36,159 nucleotides of DNA from Pseudomonadota bacterium (GTDB lineage: Bacteria; Pseudomonadota; Alphaproteobacteria; Rhizobiales; Xanthobacteraceae): positions 1 through 36,159 of the forward strand of contig JACQAE010000029.1 of NCBI GenBank assembly GCA_016195095.1, given 5' to 3'. A model generated the notes under the pieces. It was not told the DNA's origin. It saw only the letters and a list, made by a program, of their open reading frames with translations, and did no database searches. Within the stretch, counting starts at the first letter, position 1. Each line of letters starts with the position of its first letter. Shown piece after piece: positions 8,217 to 16,493 of the stretch. A program made the position numbers and the translations under genes.

Positions 8217-8636
8217 CTACCAGCCCCAGCGCGACGCGCCGAAATAGAAACCGTATGGCCCAAGGCCGAAGCCGACATGCGGCCGATGGTAGTAGGGCTG
8301 GTAGTAATACGGCTGGTAATAATACGGGCTATAGTAGGGCCGCGCGTAGTAGGGCCGGTAGTAGCCGTAGCGGTGGGCGCGATACGGCCGGTAATAATAG
8401 CCATGGCGATAGGCGCGGTAATGCCGGTAATGCGCGTGCCCGCCGCGATAATGGCCATGACCGCGGTAAGCGCCATGGCGCCGGTAGTGACGCTGGGACG
8501 AGGAGAAGTCCGTGGCGCGATCAGCCACGCTGGCGCGCTCCGAACGTGGCGCGGCAGTAGCCGGCGCGGCAATCGATAATCCGCAAGCGATGATCGACGC
8601 CGCCAATCCTGCAATGAGTTTCGACATGTTCACCAT
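8217..8636 (-). CDS. Secreted Tyr/His/Arg-rich repeat protein
   Basis: 139 aa. The N-terminus is a Sec signal peptide (MSKLIAGLAASIIACGLSIA with an Ala-rich cleavage region). The mature part is almost wholly short repeats: HYR/GHYRGGHAHYRHYRAYRHG, then YYRPY-type units (YRPYYARPYYSPYYYQPYYY). The C-terminus is VGFGLGPYGFYFGASRWGW. Such proteins are frequent in Bradyrhizobiaceae-like genomes and have no known function; metal binding by the His-rich half or an envelope role is only a guess. The start could be the ATG at 8636 or at 8627. Divergent from asd. Confidence 0.75.
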   Translation of the reverse strand: MVNMSKLIAGLAASIIACGLSIAAPATAAPRSERASVADRATDFSSSQRHYRRHGAYRGHGHYRGGHAHYRHYRAYRHGYYYRPYRAHRYGYYRPYYARPYYSPYYYQPYYYQPYYHRPHVGFGLGPYGFYFGASRWGW

Positions 8637-8967
8637 CCTGTTTCCCTGTCGTCTGCCGCGAATGCCGCGACGGAACGATCGTGAGCTGCGCCGGAGCTTT
8701 TCCGGTCCGGCCTGTCGGGAATTGGCTGCATTTTATCGCAAATTTTTGGGTTCGTACCGGTGAGGGACACAAAAAAACGATCCCATCCTTAATTCCGCCG
8801 CGTGCGCGGGCGGCGGCGGCGCCGGTATCCACGGACCGGCAAGGCACGGCGCGCGAAGCAGGCGCCGATCGGCGCGCAGGTTCACTTGTTGGCCAAAATG
8901 CGCTAATAGCGCTGCGCCACGGTTGCCGCACGCTTGGCGCGGGTTGCTTGTGGCGGGAGAGTTATCG
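8637..8967. other. Intergenic region between secreted protein and asd
   Basis: 331 bp between divergent genes, so it should hold promoters for both. It contains an A/T-richer stretch near 8730-8790 (including a run of seven A), the most promoter-like part, and a short hairpin GCCGGA/TCCGGC near 8690-8710. I see no convincing ORF or RNA gene. Confidence 0.4.
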
Positions 8968-10002
8968 ATGGGATTCAAGGTCGTGGTGGTTGGGGCCACC
9001 GGAAATGTCGGACGCGAGATGCTGGCCATCCTCGCCGAGCGGGAATTCCCCGCGAGCGAGGTCGTGGCCCTTGCCTCGCGCCGCAGCCAGGGCGTCGAGG
9101 TTTCCTTCGGCGAGCGCGTTCTCAAGTGTAAGGCGCTCGAACATTTCGATTTTTCCGACACCGACATCTGCCTGATGTCGGCCGGTTCGGCGGTGTCCAA
9201 GGATTGGTCGCCAAGGATCGCCGCCGCCGGCGCGGTCGTGATCGATAATTCATCGTGCTGGCGCTACGACGCCGACGTGCCGCTGGTCGTGCCCGAGGTC
9301 AACGCGCAGGCCCTCGACGGCTTTCGCAAGAAGGGCATCATCGCCAATCCGAACTGCTCGACCGCGCAACTGGTCGTGGCGCTCAAGCCGCTGCACGATC
9401 ACGCGCGCATCAAGCGCGTCGTCGTCGCCACCTACCAGTCGGTTTCCGGCGCCGGCAAGGAGGCGATGGACGAATTGTTCTCGCAGACCAAGGCCGTCTT
9501 TACCGCCGGCGACATCACGCATAAGAATTTTCCCAAGCGCATCGCCTTCAACCTCATCCCGCAGATCGACGTGTTCATGGATGACGGGTACACCAAGGAA
9601 GAATGGAAGATGGTCGTGGAAACCAAGAAGATCCTCGACTCGAAGATCAAGCTGGTCGCGACCTGCGTGCGCGTGCCGGTATTCGTCAGCCATAGCGAGG
9701 CGGTGAATATCGAGTTCGAGAACCCGATCACGGCGCAGGAAGCGCGCGATATCCTCAGCCGCGCGCCCGGCTGTCTGGTGATCGACCGGCGCGAGCCCGG
9801 CGGCTACGTGACGCCGCACGAAGCGGCCGGCGAGGACGCGACCTATATCAGCCGCATCCGCGAGGACGCGACCGTGGAAAATGGCCTCGTGCTGTGGTGC
9901 GTATCGGATAATCTGCGCAAGGGCGCGGCGCTCAACGCCATCCAGATCGCGGAATGCCTGATCAGCCGCAAACTAATCGAGGCTAAGAAGCAGGCGGCAT
10001 AG
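8968..10002 (+). CDS. asd: Aspartate-semialdehyde dehydrogenase
   Basis: 344 aa. Converts aspartyl phosphate to aspartate semialdehyde with NADPH, the branch point to lysine/DAP, threonine and methionine. NADP loop VVVGATGNVG (5-15), active-site Cys130 in NPNCSTAQ, and CVRVPVFVSHSE with the catalytic-type His segment. The ATG at 8968 follows GGGAGA at 8955-8960; the ATG at 8923 would add an unlikely leader. Stands alone between a divergent secreted protein and an amidohydrolase operon; dapF of the same pathway is at 24830. Confidence 0.96.
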   Translation: MGFKVVVVGATGNVGREMLAILAEREFPASEVVALASRRSQGVEVSFGERVLKCKALEHFDFSDTDICLMSAGSAVSKDWSPRIAAAGAVVIDNSSCWRYDADVPLVVPEVNAQALDGFRKKGIIANPNCSTAQLVVALKPLHDHARIKRVVVATYQSVSGAGKEAMDELFSQTKAVFTAGDITHKNFPKRIAFNLIPQIDVFMDDGYTKEEWKMVVETKKILDSKIKLVATCVRVPVFVSHSEAVNIEFENPITAQEARDILSRAPGCLVIDRREPGGYVTPHEAAGEDATYISRIREDATVENGLVLWCVSDNLRKGAALNAIQIAECLISRKLIEAKKQAA

Positions 10003-10207
10003 CGCGCGTTGCCATGCGCCGCCGGCAATGCTGCCGGGCCTGGCGCCGCGTATGGCGCGTGTCCTTTGTGGTAGGCTGAGCGGCATCGCCGCGAGCGCTC
10101 GGCCGACCGCGAGGGGTCGCGGGATATTCGCGATTGCGGTCGGGGGCCATCAATATCCGCGACAAACCGCTCCAATCCGAGCGGATTCGGACTCAGGGGA
10201 GCCATGC

Positions 10208-11461
10208 ATGCTTGAGCGAACGCCACAACAATTTCGTGAGCTCAAGGAAATCACAATCAAATCCGACACGCGCGACATTCTGTCTCATGCGACGCGGCAG
10301 GCGGAATCGTTCGAGGACTATTTCCTGGTCGACATCGACGCGCATGTCACCGAGACGCAATTCTGGAACGAGATCCTCGCCTGCATCGACAACGAGGTGA
10401 TCCGCGCCATGGGCATGGGCCAGCAGCTGCGTCCCGGCCAGGGATCGACGGCGCTCCTCAATACCGTGACAGGGATGAGCTACCAGCACGTCTACGGGCG
10501 CATCCCCCACCAAGCCGCGCTCGACGAGCCGGTCGAGGACACGGGCGTGCACCATTTCACCACGCTGGCGCGGCGCGCCATGGACGCGCTCGGCCTCGAT
10601 TACCAGATCGTGTTCCCGACGCCCATGCTCACGCTCGGCATGCACCCGCAGGAGGACATCGAGGCGGCACTCGCCGGCGGCTACAACCGCTGGCTCACCG
10701 AACGCATCCTGCCCGAGGACGACCGTCTCAAGGGCCTCGTCTACCTGCCGTTCAACACGCCAGAAGCCTGCGTCGAGCTGGTGGAGAAATACGCCGGCGA
10801 TCGCAACGTCATCGGCTTCACCGTCACCTCGACGCGCAACAAGCCGGTGCACCACAACGCCTATATGCGCCTCTATTCCATGATCGAGGAAACCGGCAAG
10901 CCGTTCGCGTTTCACTCCGGCTTCCACTGGGGCGACCCGTCATTCCTCCAGCTCAATCGCTTCATCTCCATGCACTCCATCGCATTCGTGCACTGGAGCC
11001 TGATCCACATGACCAACTGGATCATCAACGGCCTGCCCGAGCGCTTTCCCAAGCTCAAGCTTATCTGGGTGGAGAGCGGACTTGCCTGGATTCCATTCCT
11101 CATGCAGCGGCTCGACCACGAATACCAGATGCGCACCTGCGAGGCGCCGCAGCTCAAGCGGCTGCCGAGCGAATACATGCGCGACATGTTCTATACGAGC
11201 CAGCCCTTGGAAAAGACCAATCTCAAGCTGCTGCAATCGACGATGGAAGCGTTCAACGCGCAAACGCAACTGCTCTTTGCCTCCGACTGGCCGCATTGGG
11301 ATTTCGATACGCCGGCTTCGGTCACCTCGCTGCCGTTCCTCGACGCGGCGGCCAAGCGCAACATCCTCGGCCTCAACGCGGCGCGGCTGTTCAATCTCGA
11401 GGTCAAGCGCCGCCGGCCGCGCGCCAAGGACGTGCTGGCGTCGCGTCCGGGCATTTCCTGA
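10208..11461 (+). CDS. Amidohydrolase-family metal-dependent hydrolase (ACMSD-like)
   Basis: 417 aa TIM-barrel amidohydrolase of the PF04909 type (decarboxylases or hydrolases of aromatic or dicarboxylic substrates). Candidate metal ligands are DIDAH (Asp42, Asp44, His46), His236 in FHSGFHW, His267 in WSLIHMTNW and Asp360 in FASDWPHWD. The ATG at 10208 has AGGGGAG at 10194-10200. The stop TGA shares one base with the ATG of the next gene, so the two are translationally coupled, and a Rieske protein follows. The substrate is unknown; the Rieske partner hints at aromatic or heterocycle breakdown, which is inference. Confidence 0.85.
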   Translation: MLERTPQQFRELKEITIKSDTRDILSHATRQAESFEDYFLVDIDAHVTETQFWNEILACIDNEVIRAMGMGQQLRPGQGSTALLNTVTGMSYQHVYGRIPHQAALDEPVEDTGVHHFTTLARRAMDALGLDYQIVFPTPMLTLGMHPQEDIEAALAGGYNRWLTERILPEDDRLKGLVYLPFNTPEACVELVEKYAGDRNVIGFTVTSTRNKPVHHNAYMRLYSMIEETGKPFAFHSGFHWGDPSFLQLNRFISMHSIAFVHWSLIHMTNWIINGLPERFPKLKLIWVESGLAWIPFLMQRLDHEYQMRTCEAPQLKRLPSEYMRDMFYTSQPLEKTNLKLLQSTMEAFNAQTQLLFASDWPHWDFDTPASVTSLPFLDAAAKRNILGLNAARLFNLEVKRRRPRAKDVLASRPGIS

Positions 11462-11781
11462 TGCCGGCCGCCGCCGATCAGGCCGCGCCGGCCGCCGAGC
11501 GCGGCGCGCAAGCGGGCTGCGGCGATGATTTCGTCGCCGCCGCCGAACGCGCGCTGGCGTCCGGCGACTTCGACGCGGTGCCTGACGGCGCGCTCGAGCG
11601 CGTGATGACCGCCGCCATTCGCCTTTACGCCGCCAAGACCGAGCGCGACGTACCGGCGCCGCGGCCATTCGCCCCGGAACAGGTCACTCCCACCGACGTC
11701 GTGGTCACCGTCAGCGACATGATCCGTACCGCCGGGCTCAATCTGTGGGACGTGTCGATGTGGTTCGGCCGGCGCAAATGA
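11461..11781 (+). CDS. Unknown small protein between amidohydrolase and Rieske protein
   Basis: 106 aa with no recognised domain. The first 25 residues are Ala-rich and probably disordered; the rest looks helical (DDFVAAAERALASGDFDAV, LERVMTAAIRLYAAKTER) and ends TPTDVVVTVSDMIRTAGLNL then WDVSMWFGRRK. No signal peptide. It starts on the last base of the amidohydrolase stop and ends 16 bp before the Rieske gene, so all three are one operon. A subunit or adaptor for the neighbouring enzymes is plausible from context only. Confidence 0.8.
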   Translation: MPAAADQAAPAAERGAQAGCGDDFVAAAERALASGDFDAVPDGALERVMTAAIRLYAAKTERDVPAPRPFAPEQVTPTDVVVTVSDMIRTAGLNLWDVSMWFGRRK

Positions 11782-11797
11782 GCGTGGAGAAGCCAGC

Positions 11798-12238
11798 ATG
11801 CAGGAGTTGAACATCGGCCCCGCCGCGGACTTCACCGATCCGGGCCGCAGAATCGTCGAGTGCGACGGCATCGAGGTCGGCGTATTCAAGCTCGACGGCG
11901 CCTTCTACGCCTATGGCAACATTTGCCCGCACATGGGCGGACCCGCCTGCCAAGGCCGCATCATCGCCAAGGTGGACGAGGACATCGCGCCCGACCGCAC
12001 CAGCCGAGGCTTTGTCTTTTCCAAGACGCAGTTGAACGTGATCTGTCCGTGGCACGGTTACGAGTTCGACATCCGCACCGGTCGTCATAGCGGCAACTCG
12101 AAAATGCGGCTCCTGCCGGTGCGCGTGCGCGTCTCCGAGCAGGGCGACGTCATCGTTGCCCTGCCGCCGGAAATCCGCCGCGGCATCGCCGACGCAGGCA
12201 TGGGCGTGCCGCCGCGGCCAAGCCCCCCCGCCGCCTGA
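11798..12238 (+). CDS. Rieske [2Fe-2S] ferredoxin-like protein with long inter-motif insertion
   Basis: 146 aa. Cluster ligands are Cys43-Pro-His45 (ICPHMGG) and Cys83-Pro-Trp-His86 (CPWHGYEFDIRTG). About 37 residues separate the two motifs (ACQGRIIAKVDEDIAPDRTS and following), roughly twice the usual spacing; a charged insertion like this occurs in a subset of Rieske proteins. No catalytic oxygenase domain follows, so this is an electron carrier or a small accessory subunit. The C-terminus is Pro-rich. Third gene of the amidohydrolase-orphan-Rieske operon. Confidence 0.9.
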   Translation: MQELNIGPAADFTDPGRRIVECDGIEVGVFKLDGAFYAYGNICPHMGGPACQGRIIAKVDEDIAPDRTSRGFVFSKTQLNVICPWHGYEFDIRTGRHSGNSKMRLLPVRVRVSEQGDVIVALPPEIRRGIADAGMGVPPRPSPPAA

Positions 12239-12248
12239 GCGCGACGCG

Positions 12249-13010
12249 TCAGCTCCAGATCGCCATGGCCAGGCCGTATTCGTCGCGCGGCGGCAGCGGC
12301 GGAAACGGCTGCGCCTCGCCGGCATGGATGCGCAGCGCGATCGCCGCGCAGGCAAGCGCGTCGAGGAGGTCGTCGGCGCTGGCGCCGGCCGGCGCCGGCG
12401 CATCGACGACGCCGACGCCGAACCCGGCCGCGATCAAGATCCGGCCGCGCTCCAGGAGGCCGGGCTCGTAGGGTCGCCCCTTGACGCGCTTTGGCTCGTC
12501 AAGCGCGCGCTCGTCGTTGAGCCGCCAGAACGCGACCTCGGGATGCACCTCAAAGACGCGCGCGGCGAGCGCGGCATCCGCGCGTAGCAGCGCGTCGACC
12601 TCGCGGATTTTCGGGGCGATACCGAATAGTTGGCGCGAGACCTTGCGCGGCGGATCGGAGGAGGCGAGCGCGGCGCGGCAGGCAAGGAGGTAGTCGCCGG
12701 CATAGACGGCGTCGCGCGCGGGCACGGAAAAGACCGACGACCGGCGCCGGCCGATGAGCGGGCGCACCGCCGCCTCCGCCGCGCGCCCGCCGGGGCCGGC
12801 CCGCTGCGGCAGCCCGATCGGGATATCGATGGCGATGACGGCCGGCGCCTCCGGCGCAAACAGGTGGGCGGCGATGTCGCGCGCGACGCGCGCGCGTACC
12901 TCGCCGCTTTGCGGGCTCACGAACGCCGCCAGCCAGCCGCCGCGGCAGCCGTCGATGCCCGCCAGCCAGACGTCGTCCTGGCGCTTGCCGTTCCCCGCCG
13001 ATACCGACAT
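12249..13010 (-). CDS. DUF429 domain protein (predicted RNase H-like fold)
   Basis: 253 aa. The N-terminal GIDGCRGGWLAAFV, the central AIDIPIGLPQ, and later FEVHPEVAFWRLN and DDLLDALACAAIALRI are the conserved blocks of DUF429, a family predicted to have an RNase H-like fold with acidic active-site residues (Asp in GIDGC, Asp in AIDIPIG). Function unproven. I chose the ATG at 13010 (MSVSAGN); a GTG at 13049 has GGAG directly adjacent with no spacer. Convergent with the Rieske gene (10 bp gap) and divergent from the CitE-like gene. Confidence 0.82.
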   Translation of the reverse strand: MSVSAGNGKRQDDVWLAGIDGCRGGWLAAFVSPQSGEVRARVARDIAAHLFAPEAPAVIAIDIPIGLPQRAGPGGRAAEAAVRPLIGRRRSSVFSVPARDAVYAGDYLLACRAALASSDPPRKVSRQLFGIAPKIREVDALLRADAALAARVFEVHPEVAFWRLNDERALDEPKRVKGRPYEPGLLERGRILIAAGFGVGVVDAPAPAGASADDLLDALACAAIALRIHAGEAQPFPPLPPRDEYGLAMAIWS

Positions 13011-13099
13011 GTCCCGCGCAAAGGTTTTCGGTTGATCCCCGCAGCGCACCTCCGTATTGGCAAGGCATGGATAAAAGTAGGTCGCCCGGAGGCAATTCG

Positions 13100-13975
13100 A
13101 TGACCATGCGCCCGCGCCGCAGCGTGCTCTACATGCCCGGCTCCAACGCCCGCGCCATCGAAAAGGCCAAAACCCTGCCCGTCGACGGCGTCATCCTTGA
13201 CCTAGAGGACGCCGTGGCGCCGGAGGCCAAGCCGGCGGCGCGCGCGCAGGTGGCGAGTGCGGCCAAGGCCGGCGGGTTCGCCTTGCGCGAGGTATTCATC
13301 CGCGTCAACGCGATCGCAACGCAATGGTTCGCCGATGACCTTGCCGCGGCGATCGCCGCCGCCCCCGACGCGATCCTCGTGCCGAAAGTGTCCTCGCCCG
13401 ATGCGCTTGAGACGATCGGGCGGCGCCTGCGCGACGCCGGCGCCGACCCGCGCATACGCGTTTGGGCGATGATCGAAACCCCGGCCGCCATTCTCAATAT
13501 CGGCGATATCGCAGCCGCCGCGCGCGGCGACACGCGACTCGCCGGCCTCGTCGTCGGCGCCAATGACCTCGCCAAGGAAACGCGCGCGCGCCAGCTTCCC
13601 GGCCGCGCCCCGATGCTGCCCTGGCTCGCGGCATGCGTGCTCGCGGCGCGCGCGCACGGCGTCGATATACTCGACGCCGTCTATAACGACCTATCCGATG
13701 CCGAGGGCTTCCGCCGCGAATGCGTGCAGGGGCGCGACATGGGGTTCGACGGCAAGACGCTGATCCACCCCGGCCAGATCGACACCTGCAACGACGTGTT
13801 CTCCCCGGCCGCCGCGGAGGTCGCGCAGGCGCGCGAGATCATCGCGATTTTCGATCTTCCCGAGAACCGCGACAAAGGCGTCGTCGGCATTGACGGGCGC
13901 ATGGTCGAGCGCATGCATGCCGATATCGCGCGCCGCACGGTCGCCATCGCCGAGGCGATCGCCGCGCGGGCGTGA
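13100..13975 (+). CDS. CoA-ester lyase, CitE/HpcH-HpaI family
   Basis: 291 aa TIM-barrel lyase of the citrate-lyase-beta / malyl-CoA lyase type, cleaving or forming C-C bonds in acyl-CoA esters. Typical blocks are RRSVLYMPGSNARAIEKA (6-23), VILDLEDAV (31-39, metal-binding acid), the magnesium Glu126 in MIETPAAIL, and GKTLIHPGQI near the C-terminus. The ATG at 13100 has CGGAGG at 13087-13092. No citrate lyase alpha or gamma genes are nearby, so a stand-alone malyl-, methylmalyl- or citramalyl-CoA lyase is more likely than citrate lyase. Confidence 0.88.
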   Translation: MTMRPRRSVLYMPGSNARAIEKAKTLPVDGVILDLEDAVAPEAKPAARAQVASAAKAGGFALREVFIRVNAIATQWFADDLAAAIAAAPDAILVPKVSSPDALETIGRRLRDAGADPRIRVWAMIETPAAILNIGDIAAAARGDTRLAGLVVGANDLAKETRARQLPGRAPMLPWLAACVLAARAHGVDILDAVYNDLSDAEGFRRECVQGRDMGFDGKTLIHPGQIDTCNDVFSPAAAEVAQAREIIAIFDLPENRDKGVVGIDGRMVERMHADIARRTVAIAEAIAARA

Positions 13976-14007
13976 TCCGCCAACCGCCGGCGCGCCATGC
14001 GGGCGCG

Positions 14008-14613
14008 TCAGAGCCAGGGGCGTTCCGCCTTGGCCTTGTGCTCGTAGCCGTCGATCTGGCCCTTGCGCACCAGGGTCAGGCCGATATCGTCGAGGCCGTT
14101 GAGCAGGCAATGCTTGCGGAACGCATCGATGTCGAAATGGATGACGCCGCCATCCGGGCCGCGAATTTCCTGTTTCGCGAGGTCGATGGAGAGCGTGGCG
14201 TTGGCGCCGCGTTCGGCGTCGTCGAACAGCTTTTGCAGCGCCTCCGGCGGCACCGCGATCGGCAGGATGCCGTTCTTGAAGCAATTGTTGTAGAAAATAT
14301 CGCCGAACGAGGTCGAGATGACGCAGCGAATGCCGTGATCGAGGAGCGCCCAGGGCGCGTGCTCGCGCGAGGAGCCGCAGCCGAAATTATCGCCGGCGAC
14401 CAGAATTTTGGCCTTGCGATAGGCGGGCTTGTTGAGCACGAAATCCGGGTTCTCGCTGCCGTCGTCGCGGTAGCGCTTCTCGGCGAACAGGCCCTTGCCG
14501 AGGCCGGTGCGCTCGATGGTTTTGAGATACTGCTTGGGGATGATCATGTCGGTATCGACATTGGTCATCGGCACCGGCGCGGCGACGCCTTCGAGCGTGG
14601 TGAATTTTTCCAT
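14008..14613 (-). CDS. leuD: 3-isopropylmalate dehydratase small subunit
   Basis: 201 aa, full length, starting MEKFTTLEG at 14613. With LeuC (not in the window) it isomerises 2- to 3-isopropylmalate in leucine synthesis. Hallmarks are [14 protein letters not shown], the swivel-domain substrate loop [17 protein letters not shown], and [14 protein letters not shown]. The downstream enzyme LeuB is encoded 6 kb away on the same strand but is broken there. leuC and leuB are often close in alphaproteobacteria; here leuD stands between a CitE-like lyase and a Tat-exported hydrolase. Confidence 0.96.
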   Translation of the reverse strand: MEKFTTLEGVAAPVPMTNVDTDMIIPKQYLKTIERTGLGKGLFAEKRYRDDGSENPDFVLNKPAYRKAKILVAGDNFGCGSSREHAPWALLDHGIRCVISTSFGDIFYNNCFKNGILPIAVPPEALQKLFDDAERGANATLSIDLAKQEIRGPDGGVIHFDIDAFRKHCLLNGLDDIGLTLVRKGQIDGYEHKAKAERPWL

Positions 14614-14935
14614 GGTCGGCGATCTTTCACGAGGGCGGCGCCGGCAACCCGCGAACGCGCGCAGCCGCATTCGCGCGCGGCAACCCGCCTACCGGCAGTC
14701 CGCCCGTCTTATCCCGCAGGCGCGCCGTTTTGCCAAGCCGGCCTTTGTGAAAATTTCCCGCGCCCGGCACGGTGCGAAATCGCCGCGTGCGTGAGCCGTG
14801 GCGCGCGCGCCGGTCGCCCCTCACGCCATCGTGATCGTTGGCGCCGATGATTTCCTACCGTCGTCATCGTCGCGACCATAGATTGCCGCCCGCGCCGCCA
14901 GCACAGAATGTAGCCCGGCGCCCAAGGAGAAATCG
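14614..14935. other. Intergenic region between leuD and MBL-fold gene
   Basis: 322 bp between divergent genes. GC-rich, with no ORF having plausible codon use and no RNA gene recognised. AAGGAG at 14925-14930 is the ribosome site of the right-hand gene. Promoters for both genes are expected here, but I cannot place them. Confidence 0.35.
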
Positions 14936-15913
14936 ATGAAGTTTACCCGCCGGAAATTCATGGCCGCGGCGACGCTCGCCGCCGCCGCACCCGCGCTGCC
15001 CCACGCCATCGGCGTTGCGCGTGCCGCCGCCCCACAAGTCGGTAAGCAGGCGCCCGCCTTCTACCGCTTCAAGCTCGGCGATTTCGAAGTGACGACCTTG
15101 CAGGACGGCGTCGCCAAGATTCCCAAGCCTGAGGCCTTCGTCGTTAACAAGCCGCTCGAGGAAATCAACAAGGCGCTCGACGCTGCCTTCATTCCGCGCG
15201 ACAACGTGCGCATTCCGTTCACGCCGACGCTGGTCAATACCGGCAAGAACCTCGTCCTCATCGACACCGGTTTCGGCGACAATGGCGGGCCGACGACCGG
15301 CCAATTGATGACCAACCTCGCCGCCGCCGGCGTCGATCCGAAATCAATCGACACCATCTTGATCACGCATTTCCACCCCGACCACCTGTCCGGCATTCGC
15401 GCCAAGGCCGGCGCGGCCAATTTCCCCAACGCCGAGATCATCGTCGCCGCCAACGAATACAAGTTCTGGACCGACGAGGGCGAGGAGAGCCGCGCCGCGG
15501 CGGTGTGGAAGGCCTCGTTCGCCAATACCAAGCGCACGCTTGGCCCGATCGCCAAGGACGTCAAGCGCATCGATTACGGCAAGGAGGCGGTGCCCGGCAT
15601 CACGCTCATCGATTCGCGCGGCCACAGTCCCGGCCACGCCTCCTACGTGGTCGCCTCCGGCAACGCCAAGCTGATGGTGATCGGCGACGTCACCAATCTT
15701 CCCGGCCTCTTCGCGCGCAATCCCGACTTCCGGCTGTGGGCCGACATGATCCCGGACCAGGCGCTCGACACGCGGCGCAAGCTCCTCGACATGGTGGTGG
15801 CGGAAAAGATGCCGATCACCGGCTATCATTATCCGTTCCCTGCCCATGGCTATTTCACCAAGCAGGGCGCCGGCTACGAATTCGCGCCGGCGACGTGGAG
15901 CCCGACGCTATAG
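14936..15913 (+). CDS. Tat-exported metallo-beta-lactamase-fold hydrolase
   Basis: 325 aa. Twin-arginine signal TRRKFMAAATLAAAAPALP at 4-22, so exported folded with metal. Zinc motif THFHPDH (His145, His147, Asp149, His150), later RGHSPGHASY and the C-terminal GYHYPFPAHGYF. This architecture is shared with AHL-lactonase-like and arylsulfatase-like MBL proteins, and the substrate cannot be told. AAGGAG ribosome site at 14925-14930. A strong rho-independent terminator follows at 16007-16033. Confidence 0.88.
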   Translation: MKFTRRKFMAAATLAAAAPALPHAIGVARAAAPQVGKQAPAFYRFKLGDFEVTTLQDGVAKIPKPEAFVVNKPLEEINKALDAAFIPRDNVRIPFTPTLVNTGKNLVLIDTGFGDNGGPTTGQLMTNLAAAGVDPKSIDTILITHFHPDHLSGIRAKAGAANFPNAEIIVAANEYKFWTDEGEESRAAAVWKASFANTKRTLGPIAKDVKRIDYGKEAVPGITLIDSRGHSPGHASYVVASGNAKLMVIGDVTNLPGLFARNPDFRLWADMIPDQALDTRRKLLDMVVAEKMPITGYHYPFPAHGYFTKQGAGYEFAPATWSPTL

Positions 15914-15926
15914 CCGCAAGCGTTTT

Positions 15927-15995
15927 CCTGGCAACGTGGATGGCGTTTCACCACGCCAGTGCTCTCGTCGCCCTGGAATGAGAAACGTTGCCAGG
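15927..15995. repeat. Nested inverted repeat after MBL gene
   Basis: Outer arms CCTGGCAACGT (15927-15937) and ACGTTGCCAGG (15985-15995) are perfect 11-bp complements. Inside lies a second hairpin, TGGCGT (15941-15946) with ACGCCA (15953-15958). The element sits just after the MBL stop and before the terminator. It may be a dispersed palindrome or a structured 3' UTR. Confidence 0.6.
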
Positions 15996-16006
15996 CACAC
16001 GATCAG

Positions 16007-16033
16007 CGGGCGGCATGCGTGCCGCCCGTTTTT
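16007..16033 (+). terminator. Rho-independent terminator of the MBL gene
   Basis: Perfect 9-bp stem CGGGCGGCA/TGCCGCCCG with loop TGCG, followed by five T (16029-16033). It points in the direction of the MBL gene. The T-tract touches the stop codon of the convergent zincin gene. Confidence 0.85.
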
Positions 16034-16458
16034 CATTCCGCCGCGCGTTCGATGGCGTCGATGTCGGCGTCGCTCAGGCCGAAATGATGGCCGATCTCGT
16101 GCACCAGCACATGCGCGACAATGCCGGCCAGCGTCTCGTCATGTTCCGCCCAGTAGTCGAGGATCGGGCGCCGGTAGAGCCAGATCATGTTCGGCATTTG
16201 CACCGGATCGCTAATCGAGCGAAACGGTAGCCCAGTGCCCTGGAACAGGCCGAGCAGGTCGAATTCGCTTTCCAGGCCCATGTGATCAAGCACCTCGTCT
16301 TCTGGAAAGTCGTCGACCCGGATGACCAGGCCGTCGCATAGAGCGCGGAAATTTTCGGGCAACCGGCGATAGATGTCGCCGGCCAGCGCCTCGAACTCCG
16401 CGAGCGAGGGCGCGCGTGCGGCCTGCCAGGCGTTCGGATCGGGCGTGGGTTGCGTCAT
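16033..16458 (-). CDS. Zincin-like metallopeptidase family protein
   Basis: 141 aa. The HEIGHHFGLSD motif near the C-terminus is the zincin HExxH signature with the third ligand expected shortly after, as in the PF06262 family of small possible metalloproteases. The N-terminal block (LAEFEALAGDIYRRLPENFR) and DFPEDEVLDHMGLESEFDLLGLFQG are typical. Start is the ATG at 16458; a GTG at 16497 overlaps the upstream stop as GTGA and would add 13 residues, so coupled translation is possible. Substrate unknown. Confidence 0.85.
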   Translation of the reverse strand: MTQPTPDPNAWQAARAPSLAEFEALAGDIYRRLPENFRALCDGLVIRVDDFPEDEVLDHMGLESEFDLLGLFQGTGLPFRSISDPVQMPNMIWLYRRPILDYWAEHDETLAGIVAHVLVHEIGHHFGLSDADIDAIERAAE

Positions 16459-16493
16459 TGCATGTCGTCTCGCCTGCAATTTTTCCTCGATGG

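Noticed and set aside
10022-10037. Terminator after asd
   Set aside because: A CCGGCA/TGCCGG hairpin is present but no T-tract follows.
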